Source: Dyella humicola
Lineage (GTDB): Bacteria; Pseudomonadota; Gammaproteobacteria; Xanthomonadales; Rhodanobacteraceae
Direction of reading: 5' to 3'
NCBI RefSeq assembly: GCF_026283945.1
Contig: NZ_JAPDPC010000001.1
Span: 1,054,001-1,118,000 of the forward strand
DNA length: 64,000 nt
The notes under the pieces are model-generated. The model did not search any database and was not told where the DNA came from. It saw only the letters and a list, made by a program, of their open reading frames with translations. Below are positions 52,896-62,125 of the stretch, one piece after another; position 1 is the first letter of the stretch; each line of letters begins with the position of its first letter. The position numbers were made by a program, and so were the translations under genes.

Positions 52896-53924
52896 CTAGA
52901 ACCAGCGAGCGCGCTTGAGTCCGGCGTAGATTGAGACAACCAGCCCAATGACCAGGACAATCAGCACGGGGTATGCCCATGGCTGGTTGAGTTCGGGCAT
53001 ATGCGTGAAGTTCATGCCGTACCAACTGGTGAGCAGGGTGGGGGCGGCGAGCATGGCGGCCCAGCCGGCGAGCTTCTTCATCACCTCGTTCTGGCCGAAC
53101 GTCACCAGCGAGAGGTTCACATTGATGGCGGCGGCGAGCATCTCGCGCATGGCGCTGATGGATTCGTTGACGCGGAACACATGATCGTAGACGTCGCGGA
53201 AATACGCGCGAAGTTCGTCCGGAATCAATTGCGGGTGCAGGCGCACGAGCTGGCTGATGATGTCCTGCATGGGGGCTACGGCAAGCCTAAGCGTCATCAG
53301 GTCGTGCTGCATGTCATACAGCCGCCTGATCGTGCTGCGCTTGAAGGTGTCGGAAAAGATGTCCTTTTCCAGCTCATGCAGTTCCTCGCGAAAGTCCTTC
53401 ACGATCGGCAGCAGGTTGTCGACGATAAAGTCGAGCACGCCATACAGGCCATAGCTGGGGCCTAGCGCGAGCAGCTTGGGTGAATGCTCACAGTTGCGGC
53501 GCGCTGGTGCATAGGAAAGCGAGGCGCCATGGCGCACGGTGACCAGGTAGCGCGCACCCAGGAATACATGAGTCTCGCCGAAGGCGAGATGGCCACTCAC
53601 CAGCTGTGCGGTCTGCACCACGACGAAAAGCGAGTCGCCGTAGGTCTCGATTTTGGTGCGCTGGTGAGCGTGCTGAGCGTCCTCGATCGCCAAGTCATGC
53701 AGATCGAACTCTTCCTGTAATTTGTCGAGCAGGGTTCCATCTGGCTCGTGCAGGCCCACCCACACAAAGGTGTCGGGCTCCTTCATTACTTCACTGATAT
53801 CGTCAAGGCTGATGTCGCCAATGCGCTGGCCATCGAAGCGGTAGGCCACGCAATTGACAACCATCGAATTGCTGAGGGGGCTATCCGGCGGCGTGAGCGG
53901 ATTGGGCAAAGGCATGGAAGGCAT
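52896..53924 (-). CDS. corA: Magnesium/cobalt transporter CorA
   Basis: The 342-residue pentameric channel has a long cytoplasmic funnel (KIETYGDSLFVVVQTA; REELHELEKDIFS) and two C-terminal membrane helices with the pore motif YGMNFTHMPEL, followed by the helix-2 start QPWAYPVLIVLV and basic end KRARWF. ATG 53924 (gagaaaggg upstream) gives MPSMPLPNPLTPP; the longer frame to 54005 is unlikely. It mediates Mg2+ uptake. Confidence 0.95.
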   Translation of the reverse strand: MPSMPLPNPLTPPDSPLSNSMVVNCVAYRFDGQRIGDISLDDISEVMKEPDTFVWVGLHEPDGTLLDKLQEEFDLHDLAIEDAQHAHQRTKIETYGDSLFVVVQTAQLVSGHLAFGETHVFLGARYLVTVRHGASLSYAPARRNCEHSPKLLALGPSYGLYGVLDFIVDNLLPIVKDFREELHELEKDIFSDTFKRSTIRRLYDMQHDLMTLRLAVAPMQDIISQLVRLHPQLIPDELRAYFRDVYDHVFRVNESISAMREMLAAAINVNLSLVTFGQNEVMKKLAGWAAMLAAPTLLTSWYGMNFTHMPELNQPWAYPVLIVLVIGLVVSIYAGLKRARWF

Positions 53925-54037
53925 GATGCCCTTTCTCCGACCTTCAAGGCAATTTCGCCCTGGCAAATGCCGCAGGAGTGTGGGGACGATCGCAGGCGCT
54001 ATCATCCATCATTCGAGGGTAGGGGGCGTTGCAATCC

Positions 54038-56056
54038 ATGAGTACAGGTCATTACCGATTGGGGTATCGGGGCGACATCGAGGGGCTTCGTGCCGTCGCG
54101 ATCTTGCTCGTGTTGGCTGCGCACGCCGGCGTGCCGTGGCTGGCTGGCGGCTATGTCGGCGTGGACGTCTTCTTCGTACTCTCCGGCTTCCTGATCACGG
54201 GCCTGCTGCTGCAGGAAGTCGCCGGCACGGGCCGTGTGGGCTTCGCAGATTTTTATCTGCGGCGCTTGCGGCGACTTATGCCTGCGCTGATCGTCATGAT
54301 CGTGGCTACATCCCTGGTGGCCGCGGTGGTGCTGGCTCCCGGAGAGCAGCTCGCGCAGGCAAGAGCCGCCGCGATGGCTACCCTGTGGCTAAGCAACGTT
54401 CATTTCGCGCTCGCGCAGCTGGATTACTTTGCCGCGGGCGCGGACAGCAATCTGTTTCTGCATACGTGGTCGCTTGGGGTGGAGGAGCAGTTCTATCTGC
54501 TGTGGCCCGCGCTATTACTGTTGACGCTTGGTCGCAACCAGGGAATAGGGCGCATTGCTCGCCTGAAGGTGGTGATGGTCGGGGTCGCGCTGCTCAGCTT
54601 CGCGGCCTGCCTGGTACTCACACCGGGCTTCCCCCAATTGGCGTTCTACATGATGCCTATGCGCGCCTGGGAATTTGCCGCCGGTGCGCTGGTCTGGCTT
54701 TACTTCCGGCCAAAGGCGCGCGATGGCGTTGCTCCGAGTGCATTCGGTCCTGCGGCTACCGTCCGTTATTGGGCGGGGTGGTTGGGATTGGTTTTGGTAG
54801 TGGGCGTCGGGTTCGTGTTCAACGCCACCATGCCCTACCCGGGATGGCGAGCGCTGTTTCCCACCATCGGGGCGGCGGCCATTGTGGCGGCAGGTTTTGG
54901 CGGCGCCCCACAAGGCGTATCGAGGCTGCTCGCATGGCAGCCGCTGCAGGCGCTTGGGCGGGTGTCGTATGCATGGTATCTGTGGCACCGGCCTGTGCTG
55001 TTGCTCGGTCAGGCAATCACTGGTTCCCTTAGCCCCTGGGCTCGCGCTACCGAGATCCTCATTTCGCTGGGTCTCGCCGTACTCTCTTATCGGTATGTCG
55101 AATCGCCGATTCGCCATCAGACCTACTGGCTGAATCAGCGGCGAGTCACCTTGTTCGGATCGGTCATCGTCATGGTGTTGATCAACCTGTTGGCGATGCA
55201 ATGGTTCACCACGGCGTCGGCCCGCATGGAGAGCCCGGAGTTGCAGCGTTATGCGAAGGCCCGCGTCGATGCGCCGGCTATTTACAACAAAGGTTGCGAC
55301 GACTGGTATCGCAGCGATCAAGTACGCTTGTGTAACTTTGGTCCCGAACACGCAACGCATACGGCCGTCTTGATGGGTGACAGCATCGCCGGCCAGTGGT
55401 TTCCGGCGCTCGCCCGGATCTTTGATCGTCCGGATTGGCGTCTTGTCGTGTTGACCAAGTCTTCGTGCCCTATGGTGGACGAGCCGTTCTTCTACGAACG
55501 AATTGGGCGTGAGTACACCGAGTGTTCCACATGGCGTAGCCAAGCCCTTAAGCAAGTTGCGACGATGAGACCGGACGTGGTCGTGCTTGGTACGGTGTCG
55601 ACGGACGGATTCACGCAGGCGCAATGGAAGGACGGAACCGTGCGTGTGCTCGGTGCTATCAGCGCTGCGTCCGATCACATCTACATCATGCGCAGTACGC
55701 CACATCTGCCCTTCGATGGCCCCAATTGTTTGGCAGATCATATGGGGCGTCCCGCGTGGCTAAGTTCATTGCTGGTGTGCGACGCCCCTGCGTCCGATGA
55801 TCATGAGCAGCAGGTGTTCCAGTCGTTGCAACAGGCGGGCGCCCAATTCGCGAATGTACAAACCATCGACCTAAACGATCTGATCTGCCCTCTAGGACGC
55901 TGCAGTGCGGAGTTAAAGGGGGAAGTCGTCTTTCGGGATGCCCAGCACTTGACGGCGAGCTTTGCCAGATCACTTGGGCCTGAAATGGAACGGCGGATGG
56001 GTCTGACGGATGTCGCCGCCCGGCGAGCGAACGGTGACACAGCGGCGATTCGCTGA
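54038..56056 (+). CDS. OafA-type membrane acyltransferase with C-terminal SGNH domain
   Basis: The 672-residue protein has an acyltransferase-3 domain of ten to eleven membrane helices with the conserved His in LVLAAHAGVPWLAGGYVGVD, RRLRRLMPAL and SLGVEEQFYLLWP, then a periplasmic SGNH domain with Ser449 (LMGDSIAGQWFP) and Asp634/His637 (FRDAQHLTASF). Such proteins O-acetylate lipopolysaccharide, peptidoglycan or other glycans. The gene is 113 bp from corA, divergent, and within 3 kb of the glycan/pilin region. ATG 54038 is preceded by aggggg. Confidence 0.9.
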   Translation: MSTGHYRLGYRGDIEGLRAVAILLVLAAHAGVPWLAGGYVGVDVFFVLSGFLITGLLLQEVAGTGRVGFADFYLRRLRRLMPALIVMIVATSLVAAVVLAPGEQLAQARAAAMATLWLSNVHFALAQLDYFAAGADSNLFLHTWSLGVEEQFYLLWPALLLLTLGRNQGIGRIARLKVVMVGVALLSFAACLVLTPGFPQLAFYMMPMRAWEFAAGALVWLYFRPKARDGVAPSAFGPAATVRYWAGWLGLVLVVGVGFVFNATMPYPGWRALFPTIGAAAIVAAGFGGAPQGVSRLLAWQPLQALGRVSYAWYLWHRPVLLLGQAITGSLSPWARATEILISLGLAVLSYRYVESPIRHQTYWLNQRRVTLFGSVIVMVLINLLAMQWFTTASARMESPELQRYAKARVDAPAIYNKGCDDWYRSDQVRLCNFGPEHATHTAVLMGDSIAGQWFPALARIFDRPDWRLVVLTKSSCPMVDEPFFYERIGREYTECSTWRSQALKQVATMRPDVVVLGTVSTDGFTQAQWKDGTVRVLGAISAASDHIYIMRSTPHLPFDGPNCLADHMGRPAWLSSLLVCDAPASDDHEQQVFQSLQQAGAQFANVQTIDLNDLICPLGRCSAELKGEVVFRDAQHLTASFARSLGPEMERRMGLTDVAARRANGDTAAIR

Positions 56057-56074
56057 GGCCAGTCCTTTCGCTGG

Positions 56075-57331
56075 TTAGCGACGGCGTTGGCGAAGTGTCC
56101 ACGCCAGCGCCAGCCAGCACGGCAGAGCAAACAGCAACCACGGTTGATTCTGTTGCACCACGCCGGGTAGCAGGTGCATCAGGACGGCGGCGAGCACGGC
56201 CAGCAACTGCAGCACGATCAGGCTATCGGTAAATCGAGATGTTTGCGCGCCGCGACGTGAGCGCCAAATGGCGCGCAGCAGTAGAAGGGCCAGCGGATTG
56301 AACAGCAGCAGGTTGGCGTTGGCCCAGGCCGAGTGGTGTGTGGTCAGCGTCCACAGTATCAACAGCGCGATGCCCACGAAACCGGCAAGCACCAGATAGA
56401 GCGAACCGAGCAGTGCATACACGGTCGGTGCGTAGCGTCGGGCCAGCACGAGCAGCGCGGCGAAGATCAAGCCGGCCAGCGCCAGCGGCAGGCGCAGATC
56501 CGGTGCGCTGTCAGGCGGCGGGGCGAGCCGATTCGGCGAGAGCACCTGCTCGTCCATCACCAAGGGGCGCATGCCGCCCTGGCCATCGGGAACTTTCACC
56601 TGGCGCAAGCTGGTCTGCAGCACCATCGGCAGGAAGCTCTCCTGCGAGGCGTTGAGCGGCTGATCCGCGTAGGGGCCAAGGCCCAGGTCGAGGATCAGCA
56701 TCAGCCACGCCTGCTGACTCATCAGGCGCGCGGTCTGCTGTCGAAAAGTCATGTTGCCGGCGCGCGCTTCGAGCTGCGGTCTCAGCGTGCCACCCAGCGC
56801 TTTGTCCAGCGCATCGCGCACGCGGGTCGTGCAGTTGTCGGCGTAGTAGTCGTACTCGTAGCGCACGTTTTCCGGGCGCAGGTTCCACAACAGGAAGTCG
56901 CGCAAGTCGGCGGCCTGGGCCGGCGTGAACGCGAGTCTCTGGCGCGTTACCGAGCGGCCTACGTCGACGTAGTAGTGCTGGTCGACGTCGGACGGTGCAG
57001 CATCCATCAGGTAGTGCATGCGGCCGCGTGCGAAGTTGAACAGGAAGCCGCGTTCATCGAAGTCGAACACGCCGTAATTGAATGAGACGGCTTCACCGCT
57101 GACGTTGTCACGCAGTTCAATCGCGTCGTGGCCGAAGCGTTCCCAGTACGTTTCGCCGGGACCGTAGGTGATCAACGACACTTCGAGGTTGGCGCCCGGT
57201 GCGTCGGCGACACCCGCCCACGCAGGGGGCGACCAGCCCAGCAGGCAGCACAGCAGTAACGCGACGCCGGCCACGAATCGATGAAGTGCTTGAGGCGTCG
57301 CCGACGCCGGCATCCTGGCCAATGAACGCAC
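56075..57331 (-). CDS. DUF4105 (Lnb-type N-terminal periplasmic domain) membrane protein
   Basis: The 418-residue protein has a signal peptide, a DUF4105 domain (about 40-250: ETYWERFGHDAIELRDN, FNYGVFDFDERGFLFNFARG, RYEYDYYADNCTTRVRDAL with conserved His and Cys) and about five C-terminal membrane helices. GTG 57331 follows ggagg with 7-base spacing; the frame overlaps the corC stop region. In E. coli the gene after corC is lnt; here this gene takes that place. Function unknown; the His/Cys pair suggests hydrolase or transferase activity. Confidence 0.8.
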   Translation of the reverse strand: MRSLARMPASATPQALHRFVAGVALLLCCLLGWSPPAWAGVADAPGANLEVSLITYGPGETYWERFGHDAIELRDNVSGEAVSFNYGVFDFDERGFLFNFARGRMHYLMDAAPSDVDQHYYVDVGRSVTRQRLAFTPAQAADLRDFLLWNLRPENVRYEYDYYADNCTTRVRDALDKALGGTLRPQLEARAGNMTFRQQTARLMSQQAWLMLILDLGLGPYADQPLNASQESFLPMVLQTSLRQVKVPDGQGGMRPLVMDEQVLSPNRLAPPPDSAPDLRLPLALAGLIFAALLVLARRYAPTVYALLGSLYLVLAGFVGIALLILWTLTTHHSAWANANLLLFNPLALLLLRAIWRSRRGAQTSRFTDSLIVLQLLAVLAAVLMHLLPGVVQQNQPWLLFALPCWLALAWTLRQRRR

Positions 57332-57333
57332 GC

Positions 57334-58182
57334 TCACGCCTCCGGGCGCCGGACAACGCGGAACGCTTGCACGCGTCGGTCGTCTGCTTCGGTGACGTGG
57401 AAAAGATAGTCGCCGATGGCGATCTCCTCGCCGACTTCGGGCAGATGGCCAAACTCGGACGTACACATGCCGCCCACGGTATCGAATTCCTCGTCGGAGA
57501 ATTGGGCGCCGGTCTGCTCGTTGAAATCAGCAATCGGCGTCAGCGCGCTGACGATCCAGCCACCGCCGGATTGCTCGTGCATGAGCGTGGGTTCTTCCTC
57601 GTCGTCGTGCTCATCGTCGATTTCGCCGACGATCTGCTCGAGCACGTCCTCGATGGTGATGAGGCCGGCGACGCCGCCGTACTCGTCCACCACCAGCGCC
57701 ATGTGGTTGCGCGTATGGCGAAACTCCGCCAGCAGCACGTTCAGGCGCATCGATTCGGGAATCAGCGAGGCAGGTCGCAGCACGCTGCCGATGTCGAAAT
57801 GGTCGCCGTTGCCGACAAACTTCAGCAGATCCTTGGCCAACAGGATGCCAAGGATGTCGTCCTTGTCTTCGCCGTGAACGGGGAAGCGGGAGTGGCCCGA
57901 TTCCACGACGGTGTCGAGGATCTCGCGCAACGGGGCCTCGGCGGAAAGCATCACGATCTGGGTGCGCGGGACCATGGCATCGTCCACGCTCAGCTCGGTG
58001 ACCTTGATGGCACCCTCGACCATGGTCAGGGTGTCGTTGGACATCAGGCCGTTGGCCTGGGCGGCGCGCAGCTCGTCGATGAGCTCCTTCCGATTGCGCG
58101 GTTCGCCAGAAAACATGTGGCCCAGTCGATCCCACCACTTGCGGTGAGCCGGGCCGCTGGTACTGCCAGGGTCCTCGTTCAT
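57334..58182 (-). CDS. corC: CorC/HlyC family protein with CBS pair
   Basis: The 282-residue protein has two CBS motifs (VTELSVDDAMVPRTQIVMLS and SLIPESMRLNVLLAEFRHTR to VDEYGGVAGLITIEDVLEQI) and a C-terminal CorC_HlyC transporter-associated domain (DTVGGMCTSEFGHLPEVGEE). It has no membrane domain, as in the cytosolic YbeX/CorC type linked to Mg/Co efflux and to ribosome health. ybeY lies 228 bp upstream with a repeat region between. Confidence 0.92.
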   Translation of the reverse strand: MNEDPGSTSGPAHRKWWDRLGHMFSGEPRNRKELIDELRAAQANGLMSNDTLTMVEGAIKVTELSVDDAMVPRTQIVMLSAEAPLREILDTVVESGHSRFPVHGEDKDDILGILLAKDLLKFVGNGDHFDIGSVLRPASLIPESMRLNVLLAEFRHTRNHMALVVDEYGGVAGLITIEDVLEQIVGEIDDEHDDEEEPTLMHEQSGGGWIVSALTPIADFNEQTGAQFSDEEFDTVGGMCTSEFGHLPEVGEEIAIGDYLFHVTEADDRRVQAFRVVRRPEA

Positions 58183-58409
58183 TACTCTTGCGGATGCAGC
58201 CCATGGTCGGGCGGAAACATCAGTCTAGCGGAAAATTCGTGACGATTCAGAGCGCTGGCCCTTCGGCTATTCCCTTCCCCCTGGGGAGCTAGGGGAGGGT
58301 TAGGGGCGGTCTTGCGACGGGGCCGGTTCTAGGCCGCTTTGTTGAAGCTTTCCCGCGAGCACCCGCCCCTCACCTCGGCCCTCTCCCCGGGGGGAGAGGA
58401 GGAACGGCA
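58183..58409. repeat. Intergenic inverted copies of a GC-rich 40-bp module
   Basis: Left module 58271-58311 (ccctggggagctaggggagg, then gttaggggcggtc) and right module 58359-58400 (agcacccgcccctcac..ctctccccggggggagagg) are imperfect inverted copies. The same motif (gatgaggggcgggtgc and complement) borders the 5000-5655 repeat, pointing to a dispersed intergenic family. No gene here. Confidence 0.6.
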
Positions 58410-58877
58410 TCAGGCTTCGTAGGGATTGGCAATGCCCAGCCCGGCCAGGATGCGTGTCTCCAACGCTTCCATCGCCTCGGCTTCGGCGTCCTCAATATGG
58501 TCGTAGCCCAGCAGGTGCAGCACGCCGTGGACCGTCATATGGGCCCAGTGGTCGCGGGCGGCCTTGCCCTGTTCGGCGGCCTCGCGGGCGACGACGGGGG
58601 CGCAGATGGCCATGTCGCCGATCAGCGGCAGGGTGACGCCGGGTGGCAGTTCGACGGGGAAGGACAGCACGTTGGTGGCGTAATCCCGGCCGCGATACTC
58701 GCGATTGAGCGTGCGGCCTTCGTCGGTGTCAACGATGCGAATGGATAGTTCGGTGGCCTTGCGGCGCTTGGCGCCGCGAAGGGCGGCTTCCGTCCAGCGA
58801 CGAAAGCTGGATGGCGCGGGCACACCCAGCCGGCGCGCCCCGTAGCCGACAGCAAGAGTCAGCGTTGGACCGCTCAT
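58410..58877 (-). CDS. ybeY: Endoribonuclease YbeY
   Basis: The 155-residue metalloenzyme acts in 16S rRNA maturation and ribosome quality control. The zinc site [11 protein letters not shown] gives His117, His121 and His127. [17 protein letters not shown] is also family typical. Its start overlaps the phoH stop (ATGA). Confidence 0.96.
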   Translation of the reverse strand: MSGPTLTLAVGYGARRLGVPAPSSFRRWTEAALRGAKRRKATELSIRIVDTDEGRTLNREYRGRDYATNVLSFPVELPPGVTLPLIGDMAICAPVVAREAAEQGKAARDHWAHMTVHGVLHLLGYDHIEDAEAEAMEALETRILAGLGIANPYEA

Positions 58878-59860
58878 TTGGACTGATCCTCGGACGCCTG
58901 CTCGAACGCTTCATAAGCGCGCACGATCTTCGCCACCAGGGGGTGGCGCACCACATCGCGCGAGGTAAAGAACGTGAAGCTGATGCCTTCCACGCCGCGC
59001 AGCACTTCGACGGCGTGGCGCAGGCCCGAGCGTACGCTGCGGGGCAGGTCGATCTGGCTGACGTCCCCGGTGATGACCGCCACCGAACCAAAGCCGATGC
59101 GCGTGAGGAACATCTTCATCTGCTCGACCGTGGTGTTCTGCGCTTCGTCGAGAATCACGTAAGAGTCATTCAGTGTGCGACCGCGCATATAGGCGAGCGG
59201 CGCGATCTCGATCACGTTGCGCTCGATCAGCTTGGCCACCTTTTCGAAGCCGAGCATCTCGTATAACGCGTCATACAGCGGGCGCAGGTACGGGTCGACC
59301 TTCTGGCTGAGGTCGCCAGGCAGGAAGCCCAGCTTCTCGCCGGCTTCCACCGCGGGGCGTACCAGCAACAGGCGCTGTACGCGATTGGCTTCCAGCGCCT
59401 CCACCGCACTGGCCACCGCAAGATAGGTCTTGCCGGTACCGGCCGGGCCGACGCCAAAGCTGATGTCGTGCGTGGTGATGGCGTGCAGGTAACGCGCCTG
59501 GTTCGGGCCGCGTCCCTTGATGAAGCCGCGCTTCACCTTGATGTTCACTTCCTGCGCGCTTTCGGCGGCATCATTGATGATGGCGTCGATACCGGATTCG
59601 GCGAGGTGCAGATTGATCTTGGCGCCGTTGAGCGACTCGCGTTCGGTGACGTTATAGAGCGCGCGCATCACTTTTTCGGTGGCACGTGCCGCATCGTCTT
59701 CGCCGATCACCTGGAACAGGTTGCCACGATGGCCGATCTCCACGCCGAGGCGCAATTCGATCTGGCGCAGGTGTTCGTCGAACGGACCACAGAGATTCGC
59801 AAGCCTGGCGTTGTCTTCCGGATCGAGGGAGAAGTCGCGTTGATTGAGGCCGTTGGTCAT
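58874..59860 (-). CDS. phoH: PhoH-like ATPase (YbeZ)
   Basis: The 328-residue ATPase has Walker A GPAGTGKT at 138-145, Walker [12 protein letters not shown] and sensor segment [20 protein letters not shown]. It acts with YbeY in rRNA processing. The gene overlaps ybeY. An N-terminal KH-like region (about 1-110) precedes the motor domain. Confidence 0.95.
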   Translation of the reverse strand: MTNGLNQRDFSLDPEDNARLANLCGPFDEHLRQIELRLGVEIGHRGNLFQVIGEDDAARATEKVMRALYNVTERESLNGAKINLHLAESGIDAIINDAAESAQEVNIKVKRGFIKGRGPNQARYLHAITTHDISFGVGPAGTGKTYLAVASAVEALEANRVQRLLLVRPAVEAGEKLGFLPGDLSQKVDPYLRPLYDALYEMLGFEKVAKLIERNVIEIAPLAYMRGRTLNDSYVILDEAQNTTVEQMKMFLTRIGFGSVAVITGDVSQIDLPRSVRSGLRHAVEVLRGVEGISFTFFTSRDVVRHPLVAKIVRAYEAFEQASEDQSK

Positions 59861-59872
59861 AAGAAGTGTGCG

Positions 59873-60367
59873 TTACAGATGTCGGTGCATCACGTAGACA
59901 TCGGTCGGGCCATGCGCCACGTGGCGGAAAGCGCCCGGCACCTGTCCGACGATGCGGAAACCGTGGCGCTGCCATAGGCGCACCGCGGCGGTGTTGGTGG
60001 AGACTACAAAGTTGAACTGCATGGCGGTGAAGCCGGCGTCGCGGGCCTGCGTCATCGAATGTTCGCACATGGCCGAGGCGACGCCTTGGCCTCGTGCGGC
60101 GGGCGACACCATGTAGCCGGCGTTGGCGACATGGTCACCGAGGCCGGGCTGGTTCGGCTTGAGCATGTAGCAGCCGAGCACCAGGCGGCCGCGCTCGGCG
60201 ACGAAGCACTGGCTGGGTGGCGTGGTCCACCAGTCGCGCGCCTGTTCGAACGTCAGGTCCGGCGGGTAGCTATAAGTATCGCCGGCCACCACGATACTGC
60301 GGAACAGAGGCCACACCAGCGCAAATTCGTCTGCGCCGATTTCGCGAACCGAGAGCGGCGCAGTCAC
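59873..60367 (-). CDS. GNAT-family N-acetyltransferase
   Basis: The 164-residue protein has the acetyl-CoA binding motif A region ([20 protein letters not shown]) and a C-terminal [20 protein letters not shown], typical of GNAT enzymes. GTG start overlaps the miaB stop (GTGA). It is inserted between phoH and miaB, which are usually adjacent. Substrate unknown. Confidence 0.88.
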   Translation of the reverse strand: MTAPLSVREIGADEFALVWPLFRSIVVAGDTYSYPPDLTFEQARDWWTTPPSQCFVAERGRLVLGCYMLKPNQPGLGDHVANAGYMVSPAARGQGVASAMCEHSMTQARDAGFTAMQFNFVVSTNTAAVRLWQRHGFRIVGQVPGAFRHVAHGPTDVYVMHRHL

Positions 60368-61716
60368 GATGCCAGGGCGATGGTGTCGTTAGCGAGTTTC
60401 ACGCGACCGCGCAGCGAGTTGCTCATGGCTTCGGTAATCACCACGTCGACGAACTGGCCGATCATGCGTGCGCTGCCGGGGAAATTTACATAGCGCATGT
60501 TCTCGGTGCGACCGCTTAACTCGTTGGGGTCCCTGCGACTCGGCTTTTCCACCAACACGCGTTGCACCGTGCCGACCATCGCCTCGTTGATCTTGCGGGC
60601 GTTTTCGTTGAGCGTGGCCTGCAGCCGGGCGAGGCGCGTGTGCTTCACGTCCGACGGCGTGTCGTCCGCGAGGTTGGCGGCTGGCGTGCCTGGGCGCGAA
60701 GAGAAGATAAAGGAGAAGCTCTGGTCGAAGCCGATGTCGTCGATCAGCTTCATGGTCTTTTCAAAATCGTCGTCCGTCTCGCCGGGGAAGCCGACGATGA
60801 AGTCCGAAGAGACGCAGATGTCCGGGCGCACGGCGCGCAGCTTGCGGATCTTCTGCTTGAACTCCAGCGCCGTGTAACCGCGCTTCATCGCGGTGAGGAT
60901 GCGGTCCGAACCGGCCTGCACAGGAAGATGCAGGAAGTTCGCCAGCTGCGGCACGTTGGCGTAGGCCTCGATCAGCGAGTCGGAGAACTCCAGCGGATGC
61001 GAAGTCGTGAAGCGGATGCGGCCGATGCCTTCGATTTGCGCGATGGCATGAATCAGTACGGCGAGGTCGGCGATGCCGCCGTCATGCGTAGGGCCCCGAT
61101 AGGCGTTGACGTTCTGGCCCAACAGGTTCACTTCGCGAACGCCCTGCGCGGCCAGCTGCGCCACTTCGACGATCACGTCGTCGAACGGGCGGCTGATCTC
61201 TTCGCCGCGGGTGTAGGGCACCACGCAGTAGGAGCAGTACTTGGAGCAACCTTCCATGATGGAGACGAACGCGGTGGGGCCTTCGGCGCGCGGCTCGGGC
61301 AAGCGGTCGAACTTCTCGATCTCCGGGAAGCTGATGTCCACCTGGGGTTTGCCGCTGGCGCGCTGGGCCTCGATCAACTGCGGCAGGCGGTGCAAGGTCT
61401 GCGGTCCGAACACCAGGTCGACGTACGGCGCGCGTTTGATGATGTCCTGGCCTTCCTGCGAAGCCACGCAGCCGCCCACGCCGATCAGCACCGGCTTGCC
61501 GCCCTGCTTATGTTCTTTCCAGCGACCCAGTTGGCTGAACACCTTTTCCTGGGCCTTCTCGCGGATCGAACAGGTATTGATCAGGATCACGTCCGCCTCG
61601 GACTCGTCCTGGGTCAATTCCAGGCCGTGCGAGGCCTTGAGTACATCGGCCATCTTGGCCGAGTCGTACTCGTTCATCTGGCAGCCGTGGGTTTTGATGA
61701 AAAGCTTGCCGGTCAT
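60364..61716 (-). CDS. miaB: tRNA-2-methylthio-N6-isopentenyladenosine synthase MiaB
   Basis: The 450-residue radical SAM enzyme methylthiolates i6A37 in tRNAs. Cys12, Cys49 and Cys83 bind the auxiliary cluster; Cys157, Cys161 and Cys164 (GCSKYCSYC) bind the radical SAM cluster. A TRAM domain ends the protein. ATG 61716 ([15 protein letters not shown]) gives the usual length; the longer frame to 61851 is unneeded. Confidence 0.97.
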   Translation of the reverse strand: MTGKLFIKTHGCQMNEYDSAKMADVLKASHGLELTQDESEADVILINTCSIREKAQEKVFSQLGRWKEHKQGGKPVLIGVGGCVASQEGQDIIKRAPYVDLVFGPQTLHRLPQLIEAQRASGKPQVDISFPEIEKFDRLPEPRAEGPTAFVSIMEGCSKYCSYCVVPYTRGEEISRPFDDVIVEVAQLAAQGVREVNLLGQNVNAYRGPTHDGGIADLAVLIHAIAQIEGIGRIRFTTSHPLEFSDSLIEAYANVPQLANFLHLPVQAGSDRILTAMKRGYTALEFKQKIRKLRAVRPDICVSSDFIVGFPGETDDDFEKTMKLIDDIGFDQSFSFIFSSRPGTPAANLADDTPSDVKHTRLARLQATLNENARKINEAMVGTVQRVLVEKPSRRDPNELSGRTENMRYVNFPGSARMIGQFVDVVITEAMSNSLRGRVKLANDTIALAS

Positions 61717-62125
61717 GGGCTTCGGTACCGTTATTTCTATGGGCCGCAGGAGAGGGCGCCGAACCGCGTAGTTTACGCGCCCGAGTGGGTGCCCGCCACC
61801 CGAACGGCCGAGCCGGATCAAGCACTTGCGCATCCGCGAGCCGGCTTGCACGTGACGTCAGGCCTGGGGCCTGTTCTCGATCGGCATGGTGCGTGCCATG
61901 CGGATGGCGTGAACAGGCCCTTGAGTTTGTCCTGCCGCACGAATTGGCCGTGTCGTGCTTGGCGCGAGGCATCCGTGGAGGCACACTGCCGGCCAGGCCT
62001 GTCGCCGGCCGAAGCGGCGCGCAGGGGGGTAGGGAAGGGGGATCTATGTGGGTGCGTGGCTGGGTAACCGCGGTAACCCAAGGGGCGGGCTGCGAGAGCG
62101 GGGCGGCTCCGGGTGGACCGGCGCG
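61717..62125. other. 409-bp divergent region between miaB and lytic transglycosylase
   Basis: GC-rich sequence without gene. It contains the near-palindrome at 62061-62080 (separate entry) and small stems such as gggtgcccgccaccc near 61786-61800. Promoters of both genes lie here. Confidence 0.4.
62061..62080. promoter_or_regulatory. Near-perfect palindrome upstream of the lytic transglycosylase gene
   Basis: tgggtaaccgcggtaaccca is a 20-bp palindrome with one mismatched pair, and also a direct repeat ggtaacc-gc-ggtaacc. It ends 45 bases before the ATG at 62126, a place suited to an operator. No regulator is assigned. Confidence 0.35.
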
